Positions 14,927-21,881 of a stretch of DNA of 28,791 nt are shown here, in pieces; positions within the stretch are counted from its first letter, which is position 1, and every line of letters begins with the position of its first letter. Source of the DNA: a virus. The DNA is taken from the IMG/VR virus record IMGVR_UViG_3300021957_000217, positions 1-28,791 of that record. One strand, 5' to 3'. A model generated the notes under the pieces. The model ran no database searches. It was given only the letters and a program-made list of their open reading frames with translations, and had not been told where the DNA came from. Position numbers and translations under genes: made by a program.

Positions 14927-15847
14927 AGAATAGTCGAATTAATATTAGACGAGGAAAGCGAACTAGGAATTGAAGCTATAAGCGTAGTGGAATCTCCTGC
15001 TATTGAAGAAGATTTTGTTGCTCTAAAAAGCCAAGAATTTAAACTAGCAGAAATAGATGGAGAGCGTAGAATATTAATGGGTGCTTTATTGATACCTAAC
15101 AAGCCTATTTATAGACGTAACGGAGAAGACGAATACTATATATATTTTTCAAAAGATACTGTCTTAAAAGCTAGTCAAATGTATTTAATGAATAGTAAGC
15201 AAAACAACTCAACACTAGAACACCAATACGAATTGGAAGGTTTAAGTTTAGTTGAAAGTTGGATAGTTGAAGATAAGGTGCACGATAAGAGCGTAAAGTT
15301 TGGAATGGATTTACCTTTAGGTTCTTGGGTTGGTAGTGTTAAAGTAAACAACGATAAAATCTGGAATGAGTTTGTGAAAACTGGTAAAGTAAAAGGGTTT
15401 AGTATTGAGGGATATTTCGCTGACAAAATGGAACGTCCAAACGATGCGACAATAAAAGACGAATTAGCAGCTATTGAAGAAGCAGAAGCCGAATATTTGC
15501 TTAGTCAAGTTATAGCGGTTTTAACTAATGAAGATGTAGAATTAGAAAGCTATTCTGACTACCCTAGTTCAGTAAGTAACAACGCTAAAAGAGGTTTAAA
15601 ACTTAACGAAGCAGTGAACAATAAATGTGCTACACAGGTCGGAAAAGTAAGGGCGCAGCAATTAGCACAAGGGAAACCGATAAGCAAAGAAACTATAAAA
15701 AGAATGTTTAGCTATTTGTCAAGGGCAGAAGCGTATTACAAGCCAGAAGATACAGAGGCTTGTGGAACTATCTCTTTTTTGTTATGGGGTGGCAAATCAG
15801 CGAAAACGTGGGCAGAAAGTAAACTAAACGAAATAAATAATAAATAA
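14924..15847 (+). CDS. XkdF-like prohead protease with extra C-terminal domain
   Basis: The N-terminal part (about residues 1-195) resembles the XkdF-like putative serine protease family. IEAISVVESPAIEEDFVAL is the usual opening, RRILMGALLIPNKPIYRR follows, then a histidine in LEHQYELEGLSLVESWIVED, and a serine in KVKGFSIEGYFADKM. The His and Ser are plausible catalytic residues. Residues about 210-305 form a second domain with SNNAKRGLKLNEAVNNKC, VGKVRAQQLAQGKPISKET, SYLSRAEAYYKPED and ISFLLWGGKSAKTWAESKL. I recall this domain from other Bacteroidota phage proteins, without known role. The protease would mature the scaffold and capsid encoded just downstream. Confidence 0.75.
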   Translation: MRIVELILDEESELGIEAISVVESPAIEEDFVALKSQEFKLAEIDGERRILMGALLIPNKPIYRRNGEDEYYIYFSKDTVLKASQMYLMNSKQNNSTLEHQYELEGLSLVESWIVEDKVHDKSVKFGMDLPLGSWVGSVKVNNDKIWNEFVKTGKVKGFSIEGYFADKMERPNDATIKDELAAIEEAEAEYLLSQVIAVLTNEDVELESYSDYPSSVSNNAKRGLKLNEAVNNKCATQVGKVRAQQLAQGKPISKETIKRMFSYLSRAEAYYKPEDTEACGTISFLLWGGKSAKTWAESKLNEINNK

Positions 15848-15848
15848 A

Positions 15849-16214
15849 ATGAGTAAAGAAAAAGCATTAAAATTAATCAACGAGTATTTAGCAAAGCAAG
15901 AGCCTAAAAAATTGGAGTTATCTAAAATTGATGATTTATTAAATTGGTCGAAAGGTGGGGATTCAGACCCATTTGGAGAGCTTTCTGACTTAGTGAAATT
16001 AGCAAATAAACTTGAAAATAAATTATATAATAAAATGCAAGATGTTGAAGCTAAACAAAAAGAAAGCTCCAAATTGAGACAAATGGCAAAAGAATTAGGT
16101 GCAGATAAATTGCTAAATACTTTAGATAGTGCTGATAAGTTATTATCTGTTAAAATAAAAAATATACGTTCTGTAATTAAGTTAATTCAGAGGGCAACAC
16201 AGAGTAGAATATAA
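15849..16214 (+). CDS. Coiled-coil hypothetical protein, 121 aa
   Basis: A helical, Lys/Leu-rich protein with heptad-like spacing in LVKLANKLENKLYNKMQ and VEAKQKESSKLRQMAKEL. It lies one base after the protease gene and abuts a small Cys-rich gene. Position in the capsid-maturation group suggests a head-assembly accessory. No family recognised. Confidence 0.55.
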   Translation: MSKEKALKLINEYLAKQEPKKLELSKIDDLLNWSKGGDSDPFGELSDLVKLANKLENKLYNKMQDVEAKQKESSKLRQMAKELGADKLLNTLDSADKLLSVKIKNIRSVIKLIQRATQSRI

Positions 16215-16379
16215 ATGAATAGATTTAAAAAACTATTTAGCCCAAGTAAAACAAGCCCAAAGGGTGGGCGTAAAGGTTGCCTATGCAGGGATAGGGATGC
16301 TTACTCTATTGAATGTTGTAATGGAGATATAATATCTCAGGGTATCGGTTCAATTTCTAAAAATGAAAATGCAAATTAA
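16215..16379 (+). CDS. Small Cys-rich phage protein, 54 aa
   Basis: This 54-residue ORF starts directly after the preceding stop. It encodes a basic start (MNRFKKLFSPSKTSPKGGRK) followed by GCLCRDRDAYSIECCNGDII and QGIGSI. The CxC and CC pairs with Gly-rich surroundings recur, as I recall, in tiny proteins of the head region of Bacteroidota phages. The four cysteines could bind zinc or form disulfides in the virion. Function unknown. Confidence 0.65.
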   Translation: MNRFKKLFSPSKTSPKGGRKGCLCRDRDAYSIECCNGDIISQGIGSISKNENAN

Positions 16380-16402
16380 ATTAATCTAAATTATATATAA
16401 GT

Positions 16403-17026
16403 ATGAAATCAAACAACGTGATTGAAAAAATCAAAGACGTTCTAAACCTTAACGAAGAAGTTAAGCTAGAACAAGCTAAACTAGACAACGGTACAGTGAT
16501 TGAAGCTGACTCGTTCGAAAGTGGCGTGGAAGTGTTTATCGTTACAGAAGATGAGAAAGTTGCTTTGCCTATTGCCGAGTACATATTGGAAGACGGTAAA
16601 ATATTAGTGGTAGCAGAAGAAGGTGTAATTGCTGAAATCAAAGATGCTGAAGCTGAAGAAGAAGTTGAAGAAACTGAAGCAGAAGAAGTTGAGGTTGAAG
16701 CGGCTGAAGAAGAAGAAATGGGCTATGCTACTAAAGAAGAACTAGCAGAAGTAAAAGATATGATTGAAGAAATCAAAGCAATGCTAGAACCAAAAGAAGA
16801 TTTGAGTTCTGATGACTTAGGAAACCTTTTAACAGAAGAATTAGCTAAACACGAAAGAGTAGAGTTAAACGAAGTACCTGTTGAAGTACAAGCTGAACTA
16901 AACGAGCCAAGTGCCGAGCCTATCGTATCAAATCCAGAAGTAAAAAAAGCTATATCAAAATTCAGTGTTTCTAAAAACAGAAAAAGCACTACCATTGATA
17001 GAGTAATGGCAAGATTAAACAATTAA
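16403..17026 (+). CDS. Acidic head scaffold-like protein
   Basis: This 207-residue protein lies directly before the major capsid protein, the usual place of a scaffold. An N-terminal beta region (KLDNGTVIEADSFESGVEVF, then VVAEEGVIAEIKDAEA) leads into a long Glu-rich helix (about 80-140; the DNA is a run of GAA/GAG codons) and a basic tail (KFSVSKNRKSTTIDRVMARL) suited to bind capsid subunits. Scaffold proteins are usually removed or cut by the protease, here encoded upstream. The start bears a variant of the leader element at 16391-16405 (TTATATATAAGTATG). Confidence 0.65.
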   Translation: MKSNNVIEKIKDVLNLNEEVKLEQAKLDNGTVIEADSFESGVEVFIVTEDEKVALPIAEYILEDGKILVVAEEGVIAEIKDAEAEEEVEETEAEEVEVEAAEEEEMGYATKEELAEVKDMIEEIKAMLEPKEDLSSDDLGNLLTEELAKHERVELNEVPVEVQAELNEPSAEPIVSNPEVKKAISKFSVSKNRKSTTIDRVMARLNN

Positions 17027-17048
17027 TAACAACTAAAAACTAAATAAA

Positions 17049-17984
17049 ATGAGTGTATCATTAACAACAACTTATGCAGGTGAATTTAGTGGCAAATACA
17101 TTGCTGCTGCTTTACTATCTGCTGACACTTTGGATAAAGGGTTAATTACCGTAATGCCAAACGTAAAATTCAAATCTGTAATTCAAAAGGCTGCAACTGA
17201 TGACATCGTAAAAGATGCTTCTTGTGACTTTCAAACAGATGCAGGAACGCTAACTTTAACAGAAGCTATCCTACAACCAGAAGAATTTCAAGTGAACCTT
17301 GATATTTGTAAGAAAACATTACACGATTCTTGGGAAGCTGAAAAAATGGGCTTTAGTGCTTTTGATGAATTAGCACCAAGCTTTGCTGATTTCGTAATCG
17401 GACACGTTGCTTCTAAGGTAGCAGATAGAACAGAGAAAAATATCTGGTCTGGTTCAACTGCAACAAGCGGACAGTTTGACGGGTTTGCAACTTTATTAGA
17501 TGCTGACACAAATCTTCCTAGTGGGCAAGATTTAACAGGTGCTGCAATTACATCAGCAAATGTTTTAGATGAACTAGGTGCTGTTGTAGATGCAATTCCA
17601 ACAGCTGTTTATGGCTCAGATGATTTATATATCTATGCTGCTTCTGATGTAGTACGTGCTTATACTCGTGCTTTAGGAGGATTCCAATCAGGTGGGCAAG
17701 GTGCAAGCGGATACGAAAACAAAGGAAACAACCAATCTTTAGGTTCTTTATTCTTTGATGGTATTCCAGTAGTAGCTATTAGAGGTGCAGCAGCAGGAAC
17801 TATTGTAGCAGCTGAAAAATCAAACTTATTCTTCGGGACAGGTCTTTTAAATGACTTGAACGAAGTACGAGTAATTGATATGGCAGAAAATGATGGTTCT
17901 CAAAATGTACGTATCGTAATGAGATTTACAGCAGGAGTTCAGTATGCACAAGTAACTGATATCGTTTACAGAAAAACTGTATAA
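17049..17984 (+). CDS. Major capsid protein (HK97 fold)
   Basis: The 311-residue protein has features of HK97-fold capsid proteins in Bacteroidota phages: an extended N-terminal arm (LTTTYAGEFSGKYIAAALLS), VMPNVKFKSVIQKAATDD, a helical spine region with SWEAEKMGFSAFDELAPSFA and VASKVADRTEKNIWSG, and an A-domain ending in VRIVMRFTAGVQYAQVTDIV. It follows protease and scaffold genes and is followed by a strong terminator. It would form the icosahedral shell. No separate signal of cleavage can be read with certainty. Confidence 0.85.
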   Translation: MSVSLTTTYAGEFSGKYIAAALLSADTLDKGLITVMPNVKFKSVIQKAATDDIVKDASCDFQTDAGTLTLTEAILQPEEFQVNLDICKKTLHDSWEAEKMGFSAFDELAPSFADFVIGHVASKVADRTEKNIWSGSTATSGQFDGFATLLDADTNLPSGQDLTGAAITSANVLDELGAVVDAIPTAVYGSDDLYIYAASDVVRAYTRALGGFQSGGQGASGYENKGNNQSLGSLFFDGIPVVAIRGAAAGTIVAAEKSNLFFGTGLLNDLNEVRVIDMAENDGSQNVRIVMRFTAGVQYAQVTDIVYRKTV

Positions 17985-18003
17985 TAATTAACTAATCAAA
18001 TTT

Positions 18004-18032
18004 AAAGGGGTGGGTTCTGCCTACCCTTTTTT
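18004..18032 (+). terminator. Rho-independent terminator after the capsid gene
   Basis: AAAGGGGTGGG (18004-18014) pairs with CCTACCCTTTT (18020-18030) over eleven pairs including two G-U, around a five-base loop (TTCTG), within a T-rich tract. This is the strongest terminator seen in the window. Confidence 0.85.
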
Positions 18033-18052
18033 ATTTAAAAAACTTTAAAAAT

Positions 18053-18580
18053 ATGGGATGCTTAATAACTAGCGGACGTAAAGTGCCTTGTAAGTCAGCA
18101 GTAGGTGGAATTAAAACCATTTACTTTGCAGATTACGGTACTTTAGGACTTCCAACAATCGTAGCAGGTGAAATCACAAACCTAGGGGGTAACGCTATAT
18201 TTTATCAGTTTGATGTAAAAGGTAACAGTTCAATGGAAACTGCTATCACTTCAAGCCGAGAAAACGGGACAACTTTTTACGATACTACACTAAATATGAC
18301 TTTAACCTTTCAAGATGTAGCTACACAAGAACAACTTAAATTAATCGCTCACGCACGTCCACACGTAGCTGTCGAAGATTACAACGGGAACTTCTTTATT
18401 GTAGGTCTTGAAAATGGTGCTGATGTAAACGGTGGTACAATCGTTACAGGTGCTGCAATGGGAGATTTAACAGGATATACTTTAACGCTGAATGCACAAG
18501 AAACTGCACCGCCTTACTTTATTGATCCTGAAGAAATCTTAACAGAATCTTCACCAGTACAAATTGACCCAACGGCTTAA
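18053..18580 (+). CDS. Major tail tube-like structural protein
   Basis: The 175-residue protein starts GCLITSGRKVPCKSAVGGIK and then TIYFADYGTLG, followed by strands such as IFYQFDVKGNSSMETAITSS and DTTLNMTLTFQDVATQEQL, then HVAVEDYNGNFFIVGLENG. This alternating beta pattern with a central helix suits a tail tube fold, and I recall related proteins called structural in Bacteroidota phages. It stands alone between two terminators, as expected for a protein needed in an amount different from its neighbours. A head-decoration protein is the main alternative. Confidence 0.55.
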   Translation: MGCLITSGRKVPCKSAVGGIKTIYFADYGTLGLPTIVAGEITNLGGNAIFYQFDVKGNSSMETAITSSRENGTTFYDTTLNMTLTFQDVATQEQLKLIAHARPHVAVEDYNGNFFIVGLENGADVNGGTIVTGAAMGDLTGYTLTLNAQETAPPYFIDPEEILTESSPVQIDPTA

Positions 18581-18603
18581 TTAGTACTTTTACTTATAAA
18601 ACT

Positions 18604-18632
18604 GGGTTATCTTAACGGATAGCCCTTTTTTT
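18604..18632 (+). terminator. Rho-independent terminator after the tail tube-like gene
   Basis: GGGTTATC (18604-18611) pairs with GATAGCCC (18618-18625) over eight pairs, one G-U, around TTAACG, followed by seven T. Confidence 0.85.
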
Positions 18633-18664
18633 ATATCTACACAATACAAAATATTTGTTTTTTA

Positions 18665-18680
18665 TTTATATATTAATATG
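18665..18680 (+). promoter_or_regulatory. Leader element TTTATATATTAATATG, copy 3
   Basis: Exact match over 16 bases with the element at 7547-7562, again ending in the start codon. It follows a terminator, so the downstream genes need new transcription starting in this gap. That is a point in favour of a promoter role. Confidence 0.4.
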
Positions 18681-19028
18681 AAGTTAATAAGCACAAGCGG
18701 AAATAAAAGCTTTAAGATAATTCCAAGAGAATTTACAGTAGGTACATTGAACCTAAAATTGACTAGTGAAAGTACAAACAAAACTATTACGGTTGATGCT
18801 ACATCGGTTATTGATGGTAATTATATTTCGTTTGATGCTGTTTTCGGTGCTTTAACTGAAAGCGATTTTTATATATTAGACGTTATTTATTCAAATAACA
18901 TAATTTATAAGGATAAGATTTTTTGCACAGACCAAGCAATTAATCAAAGTAATGATGAATATTACAGCGTAAATAAAGACCAATATATAAGTGAAGAAAG
19001 TTCGGATAACGAATTTATAATAATATAA
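18678..19028 (+). CDS. Structural protein of unknown role, 116 aa
   Basis: A beta-rich small protein with FKIIPREFTVGTLNLKL, a strand ending FDAVFGALTESDFYILDVIY and the distinctive KIFCTDQ, then NKDQYISEE and a hydrophobic end FIII. The KIFCTDQ and NKDQY segments resemble a family of small proteins near the portal in Bacteroidota phages, from memory. It lies two bases before the portal gene. Confidence 0.55.
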   Translation: MKLISTSGNKSFKIIPREFTVGTLNLKLTSESTNKTITVDATSVIDGNYISFDAVFGALTESDFYILDVIYSNNIIYKDKIFCTDQAINQSNDEYYSVNKDQYISEESSDNEFIII

Positions 19029-19030
19029 AT

Positions 19031-20842
19031 ATGAACGATTTAAGAATAGTAAATTTAAGTACCTACACAACACCAGATATTGTTGAGAAGTCCAATAAAG
19101 AATGGGTTTCTTATGGTTCTGATAACAATTATTTTAAGTACTTAATTGACCGATATAATGGTAGCCCAACAAATAACGCTATTATAAATGGAATTAGTGA
19201 AATGATTTACGGACGTGGACTAGATGCTTTAAACTCAAATAAAAAGCCAGAACAGTACGCTAAAATGATTTCTTTGTTTCATAAAGATATGGTTCGTAAA
19301 TTATGCTACGACCTTAAATTAATGGGTCAATGTGCTATGCAGGTAATTTATTCTAAGGATAAAAAAACAGTTGCACAAGTTGAACATATTCCTGTTGAAA
19401 ATTTAAGAGCAGAGAAATGTAATGACAAAGGCGATATAGAAGCTTATTACTATTCTGATAACTGGAAAAAAGTTAAAAACGTAGGGGATACAACTAGAAT
19501 CCCATCTTTTGGTTGTAGTACTGAAAATATAGAGATTATATATGTAAAGCCTTACAGAGCAGGATATAAATACTATTCAAGTCCAGATTATGCAGGTGGT
19601 TTACAATATGCAGAACTAGAACAAGAGATAAGCAACTATCATTTAAACAATATCTTGAACGGTTTAGCACCTTCGATGTTGATTAATATGAATAATGGTA
19701 CACCAAACGCTGAAGAACGCCAAGCCTTAGAAAATAGAATATATCAAAAGTTTAGCGGTTCAAGTAATGCAGGTAAATTTATACTAGCTTTTAACGACAA
19801 TCCAGAAAGTGCAGCAACTATTGAGCCTATTCAGTTAAGCGAAGCACATCAGCAGTATCAGTTTTTAAGTGATGAAAGTTCTAAAAAAGTAATGGTAGCA
19901 CATAGAGTTGTTTCGCCTATGCTTTTAGGTATTAAAGATAATAGCGGACTTGGTAATAATGCAGAAGAATTAAAAACAGCTAGTACATTAATGGATAACA
20001 CCGTTATAAGACCATTTCAGATGCTTTTAATAGATGCTTTTGATTCTATACTAGCATTCAACCAAATGAGCCTTAAACTGTACTTTAAAACGCTTCAACC
20101 GTTGGAATTTACAGACTTAGAGAATGTTGAGGATGCAGAAACACGAGAAGAAGAAACAGGGGTTAAATTAAGTCAAGATTTACCAGATGAATTAGGAAGT
20201 AATATTGCTGATGAATTAATCGACTTAGGAGAGAGTGAAGAAGAACTACTAGCCGAATATGATTTAGTGGATGAAAGCGAAGTTGATTATGAACTAAACG
20301 ATGAACTTGATGAAGTTATAACAGACTTAAACACCGAGCCAGAACAATCTGCACTATCTAAAATATGGAATTTTGTAAGCACAGGAACGGCTAAACCAAA
20401 CGCAAAAAGTACACAAGATGGCAAATCAAAACAAGATAGTCAAAAAGGTGTACAGTTCTTAGTGCGTTATTCTTATGCACCAGAAAAAGCAGGGTCAAAC
20501 AGTCGACAGTTTTGCTCTAAAATGATAGGTGCTAAAAAGGTTTATCGTAAAGAGGACATTGTGGCAATGGGAAAAAAGTCCGTAAATGCAGGTTTCGGAA
20601 AAGGTGGCTCTGACACTTACAGCATCTGGTTATATAAAGGCGGTGCTAGGTGTAATCATAAGTGGTTTAGGAAAACTTACCAAATTAAAAACGGTGAAAA
20701 AAGCCAAATAACAAGTGGTCAAGCAAAAAGTAAAGGTTTTAAAGCACCTAAGAACGCTCAAAAAGTACCAGTAGCACCAAAGGATATGAAGTATAAAGGT
20801 TATACTGCTGAATATTGGAACAAAATGAAATTCAAAAACTAA
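19031..20842 (+). CDS. Portal protein with C-terminal Cys/His domain
   Basis: The 603-residue protein has portal features: SDNNYFKYLIDRYNGSPTNN and NGISEMIYGRGLD near the start, KLMGQCAMQVIY, LQYAELEQEISNYHLNNILN, and NAEELKTASTLMDNTVIRPF for the crown helices. The twelve-subunit portal ring admits DNA into the head and anchors the tail. After an acidic linker (about 370-450) a second domain occupies about 473-550: SRQFCSKMIGAKKVYRKEDI, then TYSIWLYKGGARCNHKWFRK. This Cys-x-His-x-Trp pattern resembles a domain seen on some phage minor head proteins. Portal confidence is high; the role of the C-terminal domain is open. Confidence 0.82.
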   Translation: MNDLRIVNLSTYTTPDIVEKSNKEWVSYGSDNNYFKYLIDRYNGSPTNNAIINGISEMIYGRGLDALNSNKKPEQYAKMISLFHKDMVRKLCYDLKLMGQCAMQVIYSKDKKTVAQVEHIPVENLRAEKCNDKGDIEAYYYSDNWKKVKNVGDTTRIPSFGCSTENIEIIYVKPYRAGYKYYSSPDYAGGLQYAELEQEISNYHLNNILNGLAPSMLINMNNGTPNAEERQALENRIYQKFSGSSNAGKFILAFNDNPESAATIEPIQLSEAHQQYQFLSDESSKKVMVAHRVVSPMLLGIKDNSGLGNNAEELKTASTLMDNTVIRPFQMLLIDAFDSILAFNQMSLKLYFKTLQPLEFTDLENVEDAETREEETGVKLSQDLPDELGSNIADELIDLGESEEELLAEYDLVDESEVDYELNDELDEVITDLNTEPEQSALSKIWNFVSTGTAKPNAKSTQDGKSKQDSQKGVQFLVRYSYAPEKAGSNSRQFCSKMIGAKKVYRKEDIVAMGKKSVNAGFGKGGSDTYSIWLYKGGARCNHKWFRKTYQIKNGEKSQITSGQAKSKGFKAPKNAQKVPVAPKDMKYKGYTAEYWNKMKFKN

Positions 20843-21343
20843 ATGGCAACAGCATTATTTATATCAAGAACTGACTTAGTACGAAATTCTATCTTAGATG
20901 GGAATGTAGATACTGATAAGTTTATACAGTTTATTAAACTAGGTCAAGAAATTGACATACAAAACTTACTAGGAACTGATTTATATAACCGAATAAGTAC
21001 GGACATTGAAAACAGTACTTTAACAGGCGATTATTTAGCACTTGTAAGCGACTATATACAGCCGACTCTTATATGGTTTGCACAAGTTAATTATATTCCA
21101 TTTGCAGCGTATCAAATTAAGAATGGCGGAGTGTTTAAACATTCAAGCGAAACCGCTGAAAACGTTAATAAAAACGAAGTAGATTATTTAGTGGGCAAAG
21201 CTAGGGAATACGCTAATTATTATTCAACTAGATTAGTTGATTACCTTTGTGATAATAGTTCAAAATTTCCAGAATACACAAGCAACTCAGGTTCGGATAT
21301 AAGCCCAGATACAGATACGGTGTTTAATGGTTGGGTTTTATGA
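20843..21343 (+). CDS. Head-tail connector-like protein (DUF6712-like)
   Basis: The 166-residue protein is helical, opening with a helix-rich DTDKFIQFIKLGQEIDIQNL then LGTDLYNRISTDIEN, a middle YIQPTLIWFAQVNYIPFAAY and EVDYLVGKAREYANYYSTRL. This layout fits connector or adaptor proteins that bind below the portal, and I associate it with the Bacteroidota DUF6712 family. It begins immediately after the portal stop. The exact family name is from memory. Confidence 0.6.
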   Translation: MATALFISRTDLVRNSILDGNVDTDKFIQFIKLGQEIDIQNLLGTDLYNRISTDIENSTLTGDYLALVSDYIQPTLIWFAQVNYIPFAAYQIKNGGVFKHSSETAENVNKNEVDYLVGKAREYANYYSTRLVDYLCDNSSKFPEYTSNSGSDISPDTDTVFNGWVL

Positions 21344-21432
21344 TATATAAAGTAAAGAAAAAAAACTTAAATAAGTTAGTTGCTTATTTAAAAAAACAAA
21401 GCAAACCTTTAATAAGGAAAAAAGATAAATGA
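21340..21432 (+). CDS. Very small basic protein, 30 aa
   Basis: The ORF overlaps the stop of the connector gene (ATGA) and the start of the next gene (ATGA). The peptide is very basic, with 13 Lys or Arg among 30 residues (MIYKVKKKNLNKLVAYLKKQ is its start). It may be a true peptide or mainly serve to carry ribosomes to the next start. Not recognised. Confidence 0.4.
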   Translation: MIYKVKKKNLNKLVAYLKKQSKPLIRKKDK

Positions 21433-21881
21433 TTTCAACAGATAAAATCATAAGAGCGAAGTCAATAGACTATACAGGCAGGGGTTTAACTTCTGAGAAA
21501 ATATCTGTGACTTGGCGTCATCGTATTACTGGGATTAACACTTATACGCTTTACGACACTGGTTCTAGTACAACTTTTCCGTTTGCATATGGTGGGATTC
21601 CTGTTCCTTATAATGCTTATTATAGTCAGTTTATGATTTCGTCAATGCCTTATTCTAGTAATCAGTTTCCTAACGGAAGTTCTTTAACTTTAAGCGTTTA
21701 TGTGGATGGAGTTTTTAAAGGCAGCGAAACCGAAACATATGGAAACAATGTATATGAAAGTGTAATATTGGATTTTGGTAAGTCAATAGAAATAAACAGA
21801 GGTGAAACAGTAACGTTAAGGCTAGAAGTAGACGGTCAGTGGTGGTACTGTGCAACGACATCAATAATAACAGAAAGATAA
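21429..21881 (+). CDS. Beta-rich structural protein, 150 aa
   Basis: No charged helices are visible; the protein alternates short strands with Ser/Thr/Tyr-rich loops (TYTLYDTGSSTTFPFAYGG, then LTLSVYVDGVFKGSETETY, then ETVTLRLEVDGQWWYCATTS). It is a jelly-roll-like candidate for a fibre or tail-surface module. It lies just before the CBM/LamG-like protein and overlaps it as TAATG. Function unknown. Confidence 0.5.
   Translation: MISTDKIIRAKSIDYTGRGLTSEKISVTWRHRITGINTYTLYDTGSSTTFPFAYGGIPVPYNAYYSQFMISSMPYSSNQFPNGSSLTLSVYVDGVFKGSETETYGNNVYESVILDFGKSIEINRGETVTLRLEVDGQWWYCATTSIITER

Noticed and set aside
16650-16730. GAA-rich repeat as a DNA repeat or CRISPR-like element
   Set aside because: It is the codon run for the Glu-rich helix of the scaffold-like protein; no spaced identical repeats are present.
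21839-21880. Upstream GTG start for the CBM/LamG-like protein
   Set aside because: It would overlap the preceding gene by 43 bases; the ATG at 21881 overlaps its stop as TAATG and begins the recognisable module.
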